Assembly (NCBI GenBank): GCA_012317185.1
Contig: CP048838.1
Coordinates: forward strand, 3,100,001 to 3,164,000
Direction of reading: 5' to 3'
DNA length: 64,000 nt
Source of the DNA: [Clostridium] innocuum
GTDB taxonomy: Bacteria; Bacillota_I; Bacilli_A; Erysipelotrichales; Erysipelotrichaceae
The position numbers and the translations under genes are program-made. The notes beneath the pieces are model-generated. The model searched no databases. It worked only from the letters and a program-made list of their open reading frames with translations, and was not told the origin of the DNA. Shown here piece by piece: positions 53,242 to 62,284 of the stretch (position 1 is its first letter; the number at the start of each line of letters is the position of its first letter).

Positions 53242-53828
53242 TAAACAATGCCCGCCTTTACAAAATGCTTCTTCAAAATTGCCTTGCCCAAATACGCGCC
53301 GATCACTCCGCCAACAAGGCCTAAAACAATGACTACCGGCAGCATCCAGTTAGCGGTAAGGCCCATAACGGCGTTGATGTATTCATCCGTACCTCCTTTG
53401 CTTCTGTACGCCTCAAAGAAAGTATCTCTCATAATCCACATAGGCAGCATGGAGCCGACTACCCATTCGGTAAACACGCAATATCCCAGCACAGTATGTT
53501 TCCAGCTTTTATATTCGCCAGCCTTGAAGATTAAATCAGCAAGAAAACCGAATACGATTCCAAACGGAATCGAAATCCAGCTTTGTCCCATCAGAAAGCA
53601 GAGGACGCTGACCAGCGTACCCATAATAGTTGCTGCACCAAATTTTCCGGTCTTTGTCAGGAACAGCATGAACGGGATGCCGCCCAATATTCCCAGTACA
53701 AGTGGAATGATAACTGCAAAGATAGGGATGTAACCCAGCATACCTGTGATAAAGAACATCACAAAGTAGATGACGGTAAAAATACCGATGTTGATAAAGT
53801 CTTTTGCGTTCAATTTTTTCTTGTCCAT
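53241..53828 (-). CDS. ECF S component (MptD / Trep_Strep family)
   Basis: The 195-aa protein has about six membrane helices (INIGIFTVIYFVMFF start) and the Trep_Strep features GILGGIPFMLFLTKTGKFGA. S components bind the substrate; this family often accompanies YbtP/Q-like ABC pairs, as here. Confidence 0.85.
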   Translation of the reverse strand: MDKKKLNAKDFINIGIFTVIYFVMFFITGMLGYIPIFAVIIPLVLGILGGIPFMLFLTKTGKFGAATIMGTLVSVLCFLMGQSWISIPFGIVFGFLADLIFKAGEYKSWKHTVLGYCVFTEWVVGSMLPMWIMRDTFFEAYRSKGGTDEYINAVMGLTANWMLPVVIVLGLVGGVIGAYLGKAILKKHFVKAGIV

Positions 53829-53846
53829 TGTAGGAACTCCTTTCTT

Positions 53847-55595
53847 TTATGCAAGGCTGTCTGCCTTGATTTTCCAACCGATAGCTTTTTCTCTCATACC
53901 AACAAAATCTGCATAAATACCTGCTTGTTTGATAAGCTCGTCATGCGTACCTTGCTGAGAGATTTTACCACGGTCGATAACGATGATTTGATCTGCATTT
54001 TTTACAGTTTTCAACCGATGAGCAATCATAATAATTGTTTTTCCCTGTGTCAGCGCCTCAATCGCTCTCTGAAGCTCGGCTTCATTTTCGGGATCAACAT
54101 TCGCTGTGGCCTCGTCAAGAATAATGATGGGTGCATCTTTCATAATCGCTCTTGCAATAGAAATCCTCTGCTTTTCACCGCCGGAAATGGTTGCACCGCT
54201 TTCTCCGATTACCGTCTGGTAACCCTCCGGTAATGCTGAGATGAAGTCATGGCACCTTGCCGCCTTTGCTGCCTTTACGACATCTTCATGGGTGGCGTTA
54301 GGGCAGCCGAATTTGATATTGTTCTCAATCGTGTCAGGGAACAGATACACATTCTGGAATACCATGCTGATATTTTTCATCAGGCTGTCCAGCTTATAAT
54401 CTTTGACATCAATGCCGCCGATACGGACGCTGCCGCTATCAACATCCCAAAAGCGTGCGATTAAATTTACCAGTGTTGTTTTTCCAGAACCCGACGGACC
54501 GACAATCGCCGTTGTGGTTCCTTGTGGAATTGTGAGCGATACATGATCGATTACTTTTTTATCCCCATAGGAAAAACTCACATCCTGCATTTCAATGTCC
54601 AGCCGGTCTGGGGTCTGTTCTTTGCCGTCAATGTCAATCTGAGGACTTTGGTTGATTTCTTCCACACGGTCAATAGAAGCATCGATCATGGAAAGCATAA
54701 AGAACATTTCTCCCGCGCTTTCCAACTGGCTATATACCATGAACGCCGATACTAAGATTATCAGACAATATGTCAATTCCAGCGTGCCGTTTATGAAAAG
54801 AGCGATAGAGCAGAAAGCAGCAGCGGCACTGGCAATCCGAAGGACAACCTGCTCGGCAGCTATATAGGGAATTCGCTGTCTTTCAATAAGCTGGTTTTTC
54901 CTCTGTGTTTCGTCAATAGATTTTTCCAGTGTGGTATTTGATTGCTTTGCCATGTGGAACGCTCGCACAACGCTCATTCCCTGTATGTATTCCAGTACAG
55001 CGTCCATAAATTCTGTTTGTGCATCTAACCGTATGGGAGATAATCTTTTGGAGCAGCGCAGGAGCATTGTGTTAATTACCATGAACAAAATTACGCCAGT
55101 TAAAAAAATCAAACTGATCTTCCAGCTAAAATAGCTCATGGCAACAGAAAAGATACTTGCGTGGATTACACCAACCAAAGTCCGTACGATAACAGCAAAG
55201 GACATGCTTTCAAGGTCGCTCATAGTCGCTGTTGAAACGGATGTGAGGTTGCCCAGACTATGGCTATTGAAATAACCCATCGGCATATATTTCATACGGT
55301 TGCCAATTTGAATCCTCTTATCCTCACACATTCGGTAGCTGCCTTCGCCTTCTTTTCCATGCGCCAGATACCAGAAAATAGCGGTGCCGATCACACTGAC
55401 CAGCATAATACCGAAGGCTAAAAGCGCAGTCTGTGCGGTGATATTATCATGGACTAATCCGTCCAGCACTACCAGAAGGGCAGCAAATTGCAGAGCCTCT
55501 AAAATGCACCGTATGATTTCATACAAGAGTCCTAAATACCAGTTTCGGCTCTGGCGGCCCGCAAATTCAAAAAATTTTCTAAAAGAATGTATCAT
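53847..55595 (-). CDS. ABC transporter, permease-ATPase fusion (YbtQ/IrtB-like)
   Basis: I choose ATG 55595 behind GGAGGTGAAAAC (582 aa). Six membrane helices (about 1-310) precede the ATPase with GPSGSGKTT (about 365), ISGGEKQR (about 468) and IILDEATAN. It pairs with the upstream homologue by an ATGA overlap. Such heterodimers import iron-siderophore complexes in Yersinia and Mycobacterium. Confidence 0.88.
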   Translation of the reverse strand: MIHSFRKFFEFAGRQSRNWYLGLLYEIIRCILEALQFAALLVVLDGLVHDNITAQTALLAFGIMLVSVIGTAIFWYLAHGKEGEGSYRMCEDKRIQIGNRMKYMPMGYFNSHSLGNLTSVSTATMSDLESMSFAVIVRTLVGVIHASIFSVAMSYFSWKISLIFLTGVILFMVINTMLLRCSKRLSPIRLDAQTEFMDAVLEYIQGMSVVRAFHMAKQSNTTLEKSIDETQRKNQLIERQRIPYIAAEQVVLRIASAAAAFCSIALFINGTLELTYCLIILVSAFMVYSQLESAGEMFFMLSMIDASIDRVEEINQSPQIDIDGKEQTPDRLDIEMQDVSFSYGDKKVIDHVSLTIPQGTTTAIVGPSGSGKTTLVNLIARFWDVDSGSVRIGGIDVKDYKLDSLMKNISMVFQNVYLFPDTIENNIKFGCPNATHEDVVKAAKAARCHDFISALPEGYQTVIGESGATISGGEKQRISIARAIMKDAPIIILDEATANVDPENEAELQRAIEALTQGKTIIMIAHRLKTVKNADQIIVIDRGKISQQGTHDELIKQAGIYADFVGMREKAIGWKIKADSLA

Positions 55596-57340
55596 ACTGT
55601 TTTCACCTCCTTTGCACCTATATGGGCTGTCCACATCGTATGATAAAGACTGCACTCTTTTAGTAATTCCTCATGCGTTCCCTTCGCTTGGATTGTCCCA
55701 TCCTTTACAACAACGATCTGGTCGGCATCCGTTATTGTGGACAAGCGGTGAGCAATTACAATCAATGTTTTTCCCTTTGTCAATCGGCTGATGGCCTCCT
55801 GTATTACCGCTTCATTTTCTGGGTCAGTATAGGAAGTTGCTTCATCAAGAATCACAATCGGGGCGTTTTTTAGCATAGCTCTGGCAATCGCAATTCTCTG
55901 GCGTTCTCCACCGGACAAGTGCCCTCCGGCACCGCCAACCACGGTTTCATATCCATGTTCAAGATTCATAATAAACTCGTGGCAGCCGGAAGCCTTTGCA
56001 ATCTGCTCCACTTCGGAATCGCTTGCCTCCGGTTTGCCCATACGGATATTGTTACGCACCGTGTCGTTAAACAGATAATTATCCTGCGATACATAGGAAA
56101 TTAAATCGTTCAGTTGGTCGGTAGAAATTTCTTTTACGCTTTTACCACCAATCGTAATCAATCCCCCGGTCACATCCCAAAAGGACGCGATCAATTTTGC
56201 AATCGTTGATTTTCCGCTGCCGGACGGTCCTACAAAAGCTGTAATCTTTCCTTGGGGAATTGTCAGATTAATTCCTTTCAAGACCTCTTTTTCGTCGTAT
56301 GCAAAATAGACATTTTCCAGAGAAATATCAAGGTTTGGCAAATCGTATTTTCCCTCTGGCCGGACAAGTTCCGGCTGGTTTAATATCCCGTCAATCTCGC
56401 CCATTACGGTGCCTATTTTTGCAATATCATCAGTAAAGAACATCGCGGCTACAAGCGGGCCTGCAATTCCCAATGACAGGACAATAACCGTAATAAAGGT
56501 AGCGGATGACAGGGAACCATTCATGTAAAACAGGCATCCAACTGGAAGTACACTGATCAGCGCCGCAGGCCATACACTCATCATAATTGCCGAATATTTT
56601 TGTGTGTCTTTCATCCAGTCTAAAATCAGGTCTGCGTTTGCATGAACGGCATCTGTAAATTTCTGATAGGAATTATCCGCCTGATTAAACGCCTTAATAA
56701 CTTCAATACCGCCGATGTATTCTACCGTTGTTGCGCTCATGTGATTTCCGGCTTTTACAACTTCCCCATACTTCTTGGGATATTCTTTCATCATTCCCAT
56801 GTAGCACATCATTCCAACAGGAATGGTAATCAACGATACTAACGCCATTCTCCAGTCCAGAATGAACAGATAAATGATGATTGCGATTGGTACGAGAAGA
56901 TTTGAGGTCATTTCCGGAATTACATGAGCAAGGGGAACCTCTAACTGTTCAATTCGTTCCACCATGCCATTTTTTAGCTGCCCGGACGGAGTGTTGAGAA
57001 TATAGCCCATCGGCACTCTGGTAAGTTTTGAGGCAATTTTCCTCCTTGCCTCGGACAGCACTGCAAAGGTTGCTTCATGGGATGCCCTTGTGGAAATCCC
57101 CATCAATATCGCTTTTAGGACAAAGCCACCGCCGGAAATCAAACACCACATCATATAAAATGATAAATCCCGATTCCCGGAGAGCAACTCAATCGTCATT
57201 CTGGCTGTTGCAAAATAGGGAACAATGCCAAAGGCAACTCCCAACACAGCAAGAACAACAGAAATGATGTAGCCCGTCTTATGCGGTCTTGCAAACTCTA
57301 CAAGCCTGCCAAATGGCTTGCCGCCCTGCGACTGATTCAT
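55592..57340 (-). CDS. ABC transporter, permease-ATPase fusion (YbtP/IrtA-like)
   Basis: The 582-aa partner has six membrane helices and an ATPase with GPSGSGKST (about 367), LSGGERQR and VILDEATSYTD. It is the first gene of the transport operon; a GTTAGT-TTTT-ACTAAC box lies 17 nt upstream. Confidence 0.88.
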   Translation of the reverse strand: MNQSQGGKPFGRLVEFARPHKTGYIISVVLAVLGVAFGIVPYFATARMTIELLSGNRDLSFYMMWCLISGGGFVLKAILMGISTRASHEATFAVLSEARRKIASKLTRVPMGYILNTPSGQLKNGMVERIEQLEVPLAHVIPEMTSNLLVPIAIIIYLFILDWRMALVSLITIPVGMMCYMGMMKEYPKKYGEVVKAGNHMSATTVEYIGGIEVIKAFNQADNSYQKFTDAVHANADLILDWMKDTQKYSAIMMSVWPAALISVLPVGCLFYMNGSLSSATFITVIVLSLGIAGPLVAAMFFTDDIAKIGTVMGEIDGILNQPELVRPEGKYDLPNLDISLENVYFAYDEKEVLKGINLTIPQGKITAFVGPSGSGKSTIAKLIASFWDVTGGLITIGGKSVKEISTDQLNDLISYVSQDNYLFNDTVRNNIRMGKPEASDSEVEQIAKASGCHEFIMNLEHGYETVVGGAGGHLSGGERQRIAIARAMLKNAPIVILDEATSYTDPENEAVIQEAISRLTKGKTLIVIAHRLSTITDADQIVVVKDGTIQAKGTHEELLKECSLYHTMWTAHIGAKEVKTV

Positions 57341-57356
57341 ATAAATCCCTCCTTAT

Positions 57357-57372
57357 GTTAGTTTTTACTAAC
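57357..57372. promoter_or_regulatory. Candidate DtxR-type operator
   Basis: GTTAGT and ACTAAC perfect arms around TTTT, upstream of the ABC operon. The TTAG...CTAA pattern resembles binding sites of DtxR/MntR-family repressors; a DtxR gene ends the operon. Confidence 0.5.
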
Positions 57373-57380
57373 TTTTATTC

Positions 57381-57433
57381 AAAAAAATAAGCCGATAATC
57401 TGTCATGTGATTTACACAAACAAATTATCGGCT
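57381..57433 (-). terminator. Terminator after cysteine-rich KTR gene
   Basis: AGCCGATAAT and ATTATCGGCT arms overlap the gene's stop and are followed on the minus strand by TATTTTTTT. Confidence 0.75.
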
Positions 57434-57637
57434 CTGCGTCTTAGCGTCTGGCACTACTGATAATCGTATTTTCATGTTGTCAACATCTATCAAACATTCC
57501 TGTTTGCATTTGGGACAAAATATTGGAAAGTTCTTTAGTGAAGTATCTGCTCGTATCTTTGTCCGCGTTCTGCATTTACAAAAAGGGCAGTGTATCCATC
57601 CGTTTTCGTCCACACAAAAGTCTTTTGTTTTCTGCAT
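57425..57637 (-). CDS. Cysteine-rich KTR-type protein
   Basis: I choose ATG 57637 (70 aa). The zinc ribbon CPFCKCRTRTKIRADT and CPKCKQECLIDVDNM contains the KTR motif region seen in small proteins next to tetR and resistance genes in clostridial transposons. The role is unknown. Confidence 0.75.
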   Translation of the reverse strand: MQKTKDFCVDENGWIHCPFCKCRTRTKIRADTSLKNFPIFCPKCKQECLIDVDNMKIRLSVVPDAKTQSR

Positions 57638-57656
57638 TTTCTTCACACCTTCTTTC

Positions 57657-58274
57657 CTATTTTCGATAGTATTCTTTCCAGCCATTCCCATAAAAAGAGC
57701 GCAATTCATTGATATACTTCTTTGCTTCTTCCATCGGCATGTCATGGATTACTACCTCAAAGATGCCGGAGTAAAAAGCACTGGAAACAACGTGTAAAAA
57801 TCCATCTGTAATGCGTCCCTCTGCCAGAGCTTTACTTCCAGCTTGAATCAAGAATTTTTTTGTGCAGCCCGTATCCAGTTCTACTAATCCTTCTAAAAAA
57901 TCCTGATAGTAGTTTCCCGGTGCTCTGGTAATCAGCAGCTTAAATTCAGAAAAATACTCATAGATATATGCAATCACGCCTTCAAAACCACGATCTGAAT
58001 ATTCCATGATTTTTTCATTCTGCTCGCGCTCCGTCAAAGAAGAAAAACCATTTAATGACTGCCGCAACAACTCTTTCAGCCCGTTAGCTGCTGGTTCTAC
58101 AAGAAATCGGAATAATCCCTCTTTATCTGAATACCGCGTATATATTGTGCTGGTGCTGACACCAGCATTTTGGGCAATCGTCCGTATTGAAGCATCCGTA
58201 TAGCCTTTTTCCAAAAATTCTTCTTTTGCGCAGGCAAGAATTTTCTCGTCAAATTCTTCGATTCTGCTTGCCAT
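57657..58274 (-). CDS. TetR-family repressor
   Basis: The 205-aa regulator has the helix-turn-helix TDASIRTIAQNAGVSTSTIY (about 26-45) and a helical ligand domain. Its promoter carries palindromes that fit autoregulation. The KTR gene and perhaps the transport operon are under its control. Confidence 0.9.
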   Translation of the reverse strand: MASRIEEFDEKILACAKEEFLEKGYTDASIRTIAQNAGVSTSTIYTRYSDKEGLFRFLVEPAANGLKELLRQSLNGFSSLTEREQNEKIMEYSDRGFEGVIAYIYEYFSEFKLLITRAPGNYYQDFLEGLVELDTGCTKKFLIQAGSKALAEGRITDGFLHVVSSAFYSGIFEVVIHDMPMEEAKKYINELRSFYGNGWKEYYRK

Positions 58275-58294
58275 TGATTACCTGCCTTTCTTTT

Positions 58295-58335
58295 AAAACA
58301 CTGTTTCAAAAACATTGTATTAAAAACACTGTTTT
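58295..58335. promoter_or_regulatory. TetR operator pair
   Basis: AAAACACTGTTT (58295-58306) and AAAACACTGTTTT (58323-58335) are near-perfect palindromes; a third partial copy (AAAACATTGTAT) lies between. They overlap the transcription start of the tetR promoter. Confidence 0.7.
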
Positions 58336-58336
58336 A

Positions 58337-58364
58337 ATTATACCAGAGAAAATGGAATTGTCAA
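58337..58364 (-). promoter_or_regulatory. Consensus promoter of tetR
   Basis: On the minus strand TTGACA (58359-58364) and TATAAT (58337-58342) are separated by 16 bp, with TGG before the -10. Operators lie just downstream. Confidence 0.8.
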
Positions 58365-58399
58365 GAGGGGCATATGGATTTCGTGTTTCAGCAAAAATA

Positions 58400-58441
58400 T
58401 TGACGCAACCAATGAAATTATAATCCATTTGGTTGCGTCAA
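58400..58441 (-). terminator. Terminator after tnpV
   Basis: Perfect 13-bp arms TTGACGCAACCAA and TTGGTTGCGTCAA are followed on the minus strand by TATTTTTG. They separate the recombination genes from the cargo. Confidence 0.75.
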
Positions 58442-58461
58442 TGCTTTCATATTTTAGTTAT

Positions 58462-58818
58462 TCAATTTTCTAAAATCAGTTCGGAATAAAGGATTTCCTC
58501 CACCTGTGCTTTCAGCGTGTTCATCAGCCCCACCCAACGCATAGGGTCACAGGCTTTCAGTTCTTCCGTGACACCCGCAGTCTCCATCATGTGAGGCAAC
58601 ATAGTGTCCACACGCTCCTGCGCTGTCCGGTCAATCTCTATCAGGTGTGGATACAGCTTCTCGCTCATCAGCAGATGGTTGTAGAGAATGGGGCGATGTT
58701 CCTTTAGGTAGGATTTTCGCATTCTGCCGTACTTGCCGATAGAAGTTTCCGGCTGTTCAGAAAGTTTTAGGTTGGGTATATCATAATCTCCACAACGAAT
58801 GTAAGTCAACTTACTCAT
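58462..58818 (-). CDS. tnpV: TnpV-family transposon protein
   Basis: I choose ATG 58818 (AAAGGAG 7 nt upstream; 118 aa). GKYGRMRKSYLKEHRP, LYNHLLMSEKLYPHL and the final helices match TnpV. The gene follows the recombinase by 20 bp; the function is unknown. Confidence 0.85.
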   Translation of the reverse strand: MSKLTYIRCGDYDIPNLKLSEQPETSIGKYGRMRKSYLKEHRPILYNHLLMSEKLYPHLIEIDRTAQERVDTMLPHMMETAGVTEELKACDPMRWVGLMNTLKAQVEEILYSELILEN

Positions 58819-58844
58819 ATTCATTCTCCTTTGCTTCGTGATGA

Positions 58845-60725
58845 TTAGACTGCTGCGCTGGCTGCTATGCTGCCTTTGTGCGGTTCTTCTTTTGGTAGCT
58901 GTCCGACAGTAGAAAAAACACCTTTTTTCATATCCTCAGCCCGGATCAGGGCTTTCTTAGCGTCCATTTCCGCTTTTTTCTTCGCCTTGATTTTGTCCTC
59001 ATACTGTTTCTGTGCGCCGCTGGCTTTCCGCTTCAAATAATTCTGATGAAGCCTGTCCTTGCGTTCTTCTTTTTTCCGCAGTTCTTCCTGTTCCTCCGGG
59101 GTTAAAGGAACCGGCTGTAAGGATGGTGGGATATAGCGCCCTAAAAAATTGAAGTAGATTTCAATTTCCTGCGTGGTGTCCTGGCTGCCTTTTCGGGCGC
59201 GTTCGTGGACAAGGATTTTCTCTACAAACTCGTTGAGCATGGTGTTTGTCAGAGTGTCAAAATTCTCATACTTATCAATTAGGGCTATAAATTTCTCTGC
59301 GGATTTCTGGCTCTGCTCATAGCCGGTAACAGCCTTTTCCAGCTCTGCAATTTCAATCTCAAGTGCATCCTGCTCTTTGGCATACTGTGCATCAAGCGCC
59401 TTATATCGTGCATCCGGCAGCTTGCCGAAGGCGTTGTCCTCATAGATTTTGCAAATCAGTTTTTCCAGTTCTCCGGCTCTCTTTTGGGCAGCAGCCAGAC
59501 GCCTGCGCTTTTTCGATATATCGGCACTCTGTTGAGCAACCTGCGTCTCCTGAACAGTGTGAATAAATTCCGTCCGGTCATTTCTCGAATATTCAGCGAT
59601 AGCCCGGAGCGTGTCGGAAACCAATGTCAGGACAGCACTCTCATTGATACGGTGTTGTGTAGGGCATAGTGTCCCACACGGAACTTTGGTATAATTGGAA
59701 CAGGTATATTGAGAAACCCGCTTGCCATTGTTGGTGCGGTGGACATACATCTTGCCGCCGCAATCGGAACAATAGAGCAAGCCTGTGAGGGGAGCCGCTT
59801 CGCCCCAGCCGTTTGGATAACGCCGTACATTGCTGCGGATTTTCTGCGCCAAATCAAAGGTCTGCTGGTCGATAATGGCTTCATGGGTATTCTCAAAGAT
59901 CGTCCATTCGTCCTCAGAAACATAGTGGCTTTTCTTGTCCTTAAAGTGCTTGCGGGTCTTGAAATTGATGGTATGCCCTAAATACTCTCGTTTTTTCAAA
60001 ATGTTCACGATGGTAGATGATCCCCATCCATATGGGTCTTTGATCGGCTTTGAACGGTTCACACCCTCGTTGAAGCGGGCAAGGTGTACGACAGGAATTT
60101 CAATCCGGTCTGTGGATAATTTGCAGGCGATCTGGTAAGGCCCATATCCCTCCAGCGTGAGGGAGAAGATACGGCGTACCACTTCGGAAGCTTCCTCATC
60201 TACCAACCAATGCTCCCGATTTTCATCCCACAAGTAGCCGTAAATCACAGTGCCGGTCAGGTGCTTGCCACTCATGCCTTTTGACTTAAACACAGAGCGG
60301 ATTTTCCGACTGGTATCACGGGCGTAAAATTCATTCATAATGTTGCGGAACGGGGTAAAATCGTCATCGCCTTTCAGACTGTCCACACCGTCGTTGATGG
60401 CAATCAGACGAACGCCTCGCTGCCGCAAAACCTCCATAACTTGACCGACCTTCAGATAGTCGCGTCCTAACCGGCTCATGTCCTTGATGACGATTGCCTC
60501 TACACGCCCTGCCTCCACTTCCTCCATCATCGCCAAAAATCCGGGGCGGTCAAAACGGGTGCCTGAGATACCATCATCGGTAAAGTGCGTAGGGTTTGGC
60601 AGCCCATTCCGGCGGGCAAAATCCTCTAACATCTGTTTTTGGTTGGATATGGAGTTGCTCTCGCCCTGTAACTCATCGTCCCGGCTCAGGCGCTCGTACA
60701 GTGGGGTAATTTTTTCATCTCTCAT
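58845..60725 (-). CDS. Large serine recombinase of the IME
   Basis: The 626-aa enzyme has YERLSRDDE with nucleophile S14, MSRLGRDYLKVG, the recombinase domain, and a zinc ribbon (YCSDCGGKMYVHR, YTCSNY, CG), then a coiled coil (about 400-480) and basic tail. It is the TnpX/TndX type that excises circular elements. The start follows AGGAGG by 7 nt; the element's right end is 93 bp upstream. Confidence 0.93.
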   Translation of the reverse strand: MRDEKITPLYERLSRDDELQGESNSISNQKQMLEDFARRNGLPNPTHFTDDGISGTRFDRPGFLAMMEEVEAGRVEAIVIKDMSRLGRDYLKVGQVMEVLRQRGVRLIAINDGVDSLKGDDDFTPFRNIMNEFYARDTSRKIRSVFKSKGMSGKHLTGTVIYGYLWDENREHWLVDEEASEVVRRIFSLTLEGYGPYQIACKLSTDRIEIPVVHLARFNEGVNRSKPIKDPYGWGSSTIVNILKKREYLGHTINFKTRKHFKDKKSHYVSEDEWTIFENTHEAIIDQQTFDLAQKIRSNVRRYPNGWGEAAPLTGLLYCSDCGGKMYVHRTNNGKRVSQYTCSNYTKVPCGTLCPTQHRINESAVLTLVSDTLRAIAEYSRNDRTEFIHTVQETQVAQQSADISKKRRRLAAAQKRAGELEKLICKIYEDNAFGKLPDARYKALDAQYAKEQDALEIEIAELEKAVTGYEQSQKSAEKFIALIDKYENFDTLTNTMLNEFVEKILVHERARKGSQDTTQEIEIYFNFLGRYIPPSLQPVPLTPEEQEELRKKEERKDRLHQNYLKRKASGAQKQYEDKIKAKKKAEMDAKKALIRAEDMKKGVFSTVGQLPKEEPHKGSIAASAAV

Positions 60726-60747
60726 GGCTGTACCTCCTGAAACAAAA

Positions 60748-60810
60748 ATGCTCTAAGTGATTGCTTCACTAACCATGACAAAATCATGATTAAGAAGTCA
60801 CTTAGAGCAT
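60748..60810. repeat. Inverted repeat at IME right end, before recombinase gene
   Basis: Perfect 13-bp arms ATGCTCTAAGTGA (60748-60760) and TCACTTAGAGCAT (60798-60810) enclose a CATGA/TCATG hairpin. The right arm lies 7 bp from the junction, so it may be a recombinase-binding site or a control site for its gene. Confidence 0.65.
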
Positions 60811-61802
60811 ATATCACCCGCAGCCAATTTGTACTTTTTATATTGCTTAACCGCAAAGTGTGTAGGTTCTTTCTTTTCAAGTGCTTCAAAGAGTCTATCT
60901 ATCGGATTCATGTAGGCTTCATCATCTTCTCGAACTTCTGAAGCATCTATCATATCAAGAAGCGTTGCAAAGTTCTTTTCTTCTCTTGGAGCTTCATAGA
61001 AGATGTAGCCTATAAGTGCTGTGTAATATAGTTTTTCAGCTTTCACCCAAAAATCTTCTCCTGCCTTTTCACCTTCTCCCTTGGTATTTGCAATGATTGT
61101 CTGTACTAATTTCAGTATGTCTTTTTCACTTCTAAGATAAGCAAATGGATTGTACTTCATGCTTTTTTTGAAGTTGATGGTATTTAAGATTTTTATCTCA
61201 TATCCATTATCTTCAAGCATCTTACCACACTCAAGGACTATCGTTCCTTTTGGATCTGTTACACAATAGCTACTGTGCATTTGCATTAGATTCGGTTTCA
61301 CATAAAATCTTGTCTTACCGGAACCCGAACCACCTATAACCAAAACATTTTTATTTCGAGCATACTTCGGATTTGATGGTCTACCATTCATTGTCAATCG
61401 TTCAGTCTGAGTGAGTAGAATGTTGTTTTGAAACTTTTCGTCCATATATGGCTCTATATCTTTTTTATTCCCCCATCTTGCTGATCCATACTCTTTCCCC
61501 TGTCTAAACTTTTTCGCATTTTTGCCTTTGGTATAGACGATAATTTTGATTAAAGCTGCTATCCCTACGCCCATTAAAATATCAGTTGGATGAATACTCG
61601 GAATAAAGCTCATGGTATTAAGCTCTAATATTCCTTGAAAGATTTTGTCTATCATATCTCCACCAGTATATGCTCTTACATGGTGAGAAAAGATATTTCC
61701 AACATAGAAAAATGCAAGATAGGGAATGTTCTGCTTTAGAAACTTTGTCTTATCTTGCACCTTAAATAAGCCTTTTATGTCCTTTAGTATCTTGTCTATC
61801 AT
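60798..61802 (-). CDS. virD4: VirD4 coupling protein, N-terminal fragment (interrupted by IME)
   Basis: The 334-codon frame carries two N-terminal membrane helices (about 25-45, 65-85) and Walker A VIGGSGSGKTRFYVKP (about 155). Residues 1-329 are VirD4; the last five (DICSK) come from the IME. VirD4 couples the relaxase-DNA complex to the channel; broken, it should block ICE transfer. Confidence 0.88.
   Translation of the reverse strand: MIDKILKDIKGLFKVQDKTKFLKQNIPYLAFFYVGNIFSHHVRAYTGGDMIDKIFQGILELNTMSFIPSIHPTDILMGVGIAALIKIIVYTKGKNAKKFRQGKEYGSARWGNKKDIEPYMDEKFQNNILLTQTERLTMNGRPSNPKYARNKNVLVIGGSGSGKTRFYVKPNLMQMHSSYCVTDPKGTIVLECGKMLEDNGYEIKILNTINFKKSMKYNPFAYLRSEKDILKLVQTIIANTKGEGEKAGEDFWVKAEKLYYTALIGYIFYEAPREEKNFATLLDMIDASEVREDDEAYMNPIDRLFEALEKKEPTHFAVKQYKKYKLAAGDICSK
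60817..60818. other. IME right junction (attachment core GG)
   Basis: virD4 sequence TTGGCTGCG-GG (coding strand) meets the element sequence TGATATATGC. GG is the only sequence shared with the left junction. Confidence 0.75.
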
Positions 61803-62284
61803 AGGCTTTGCTCCTTTTGTTTATTCTTGACTTTGTCTTTAGAAACAGAATTCTTTGCCATCTCCTTGAACTTCTCAATATTCTTGTGGATAGATTCTTT
61901 CCTTTCCGTTTTCTTTTCCGATTCTGAGAGGGCGTGTTTAAAGGCTTTGTCCATAACTTTCATATCTTTTGCCTGAAAGAATACGGAGTGTTTTTCACTT
62001 TCTTTATCTTTCATCACTGAGAACTTAACACCATATCTGTTCAGTTCTTTTTTCAGTTCCTTAAGCTCCGCCTCCTCAACCGGAATTTCTTCAAGCTGTC
62101 CTTTTTTCACCATATCTTTTAGCTTTACTTCATTTCCGCTTGTATTAATGAGTTTTTCAAGTCCTCCGATTTTTTCAGCCTCTTTCATCAATTTCTTCAG
62201 CAAATTAAGAAGCAGTTTTCCCGTTACTTTAGCAGCTTTCACTTCCATGTTCAGCGTTTTTCTTGCTATTTCTTCATTTATCAA
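61799..62284 (-). CDS. pcfB: PcfB-family relaxosome protein
   Basis: The 161-aa protein has KVTGKLLLNLLKKLMKEAEK and ELKKELNRYGVKFSVMKDKE followed by a charged C-terminus, matching the PcfB/DUF3801 family that bridges DNA-processing proteins and the coupling protein. Its gene overlaps virD4 (4 bp) and dnaC (4 bp). Confidence 0.85.
   Translation of the reverse strand: MINEEIARKTLNMEVKAAKVTGKLLLNLLKKLMKEAEKIGGLEKLINTSGNEVKLKDMVKKGQLEEIPVEEAELKELKKELNRYGVKFSVMKDKESEKHSVFFQAKDMKVMDKAFKHALSESEKKTERKESIHKNIEKFKEMAKNSVSKDKVKNKQKEQSL

Larger units (their letters stand above)
43071..60818. mobile_element. Integrative mobilizable element (IME) inserted in virD4
   Basis: The element is more GC-rich than the ICE, especially 43.1-50.6 and 58.4-60.8 kb. 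It has its own serine recombinase next to one end, TnpV, TnpW, MobQ relaxase, oriT, DnaC and replication initiator, and a transport cargo. Both junctions with virD4 share only CC (GG on the coding strand), the two-base overlap expected of a large serine recombinase. Length is about 17.75 kb. Confidence 0.9.

Noticed and set aside
53583..54233. 216-aa plus-strand frame
   Set aside because: Antisense to the ECF S component and ABC gene; Cys/His-rich nonsense composition.
2457..60725. The two intact serine recombinases as copies of one gene
   Set aside because: They differ throughout (558 and 626 aa, different catalytic-site context and tails), so the two elements have separate origins.
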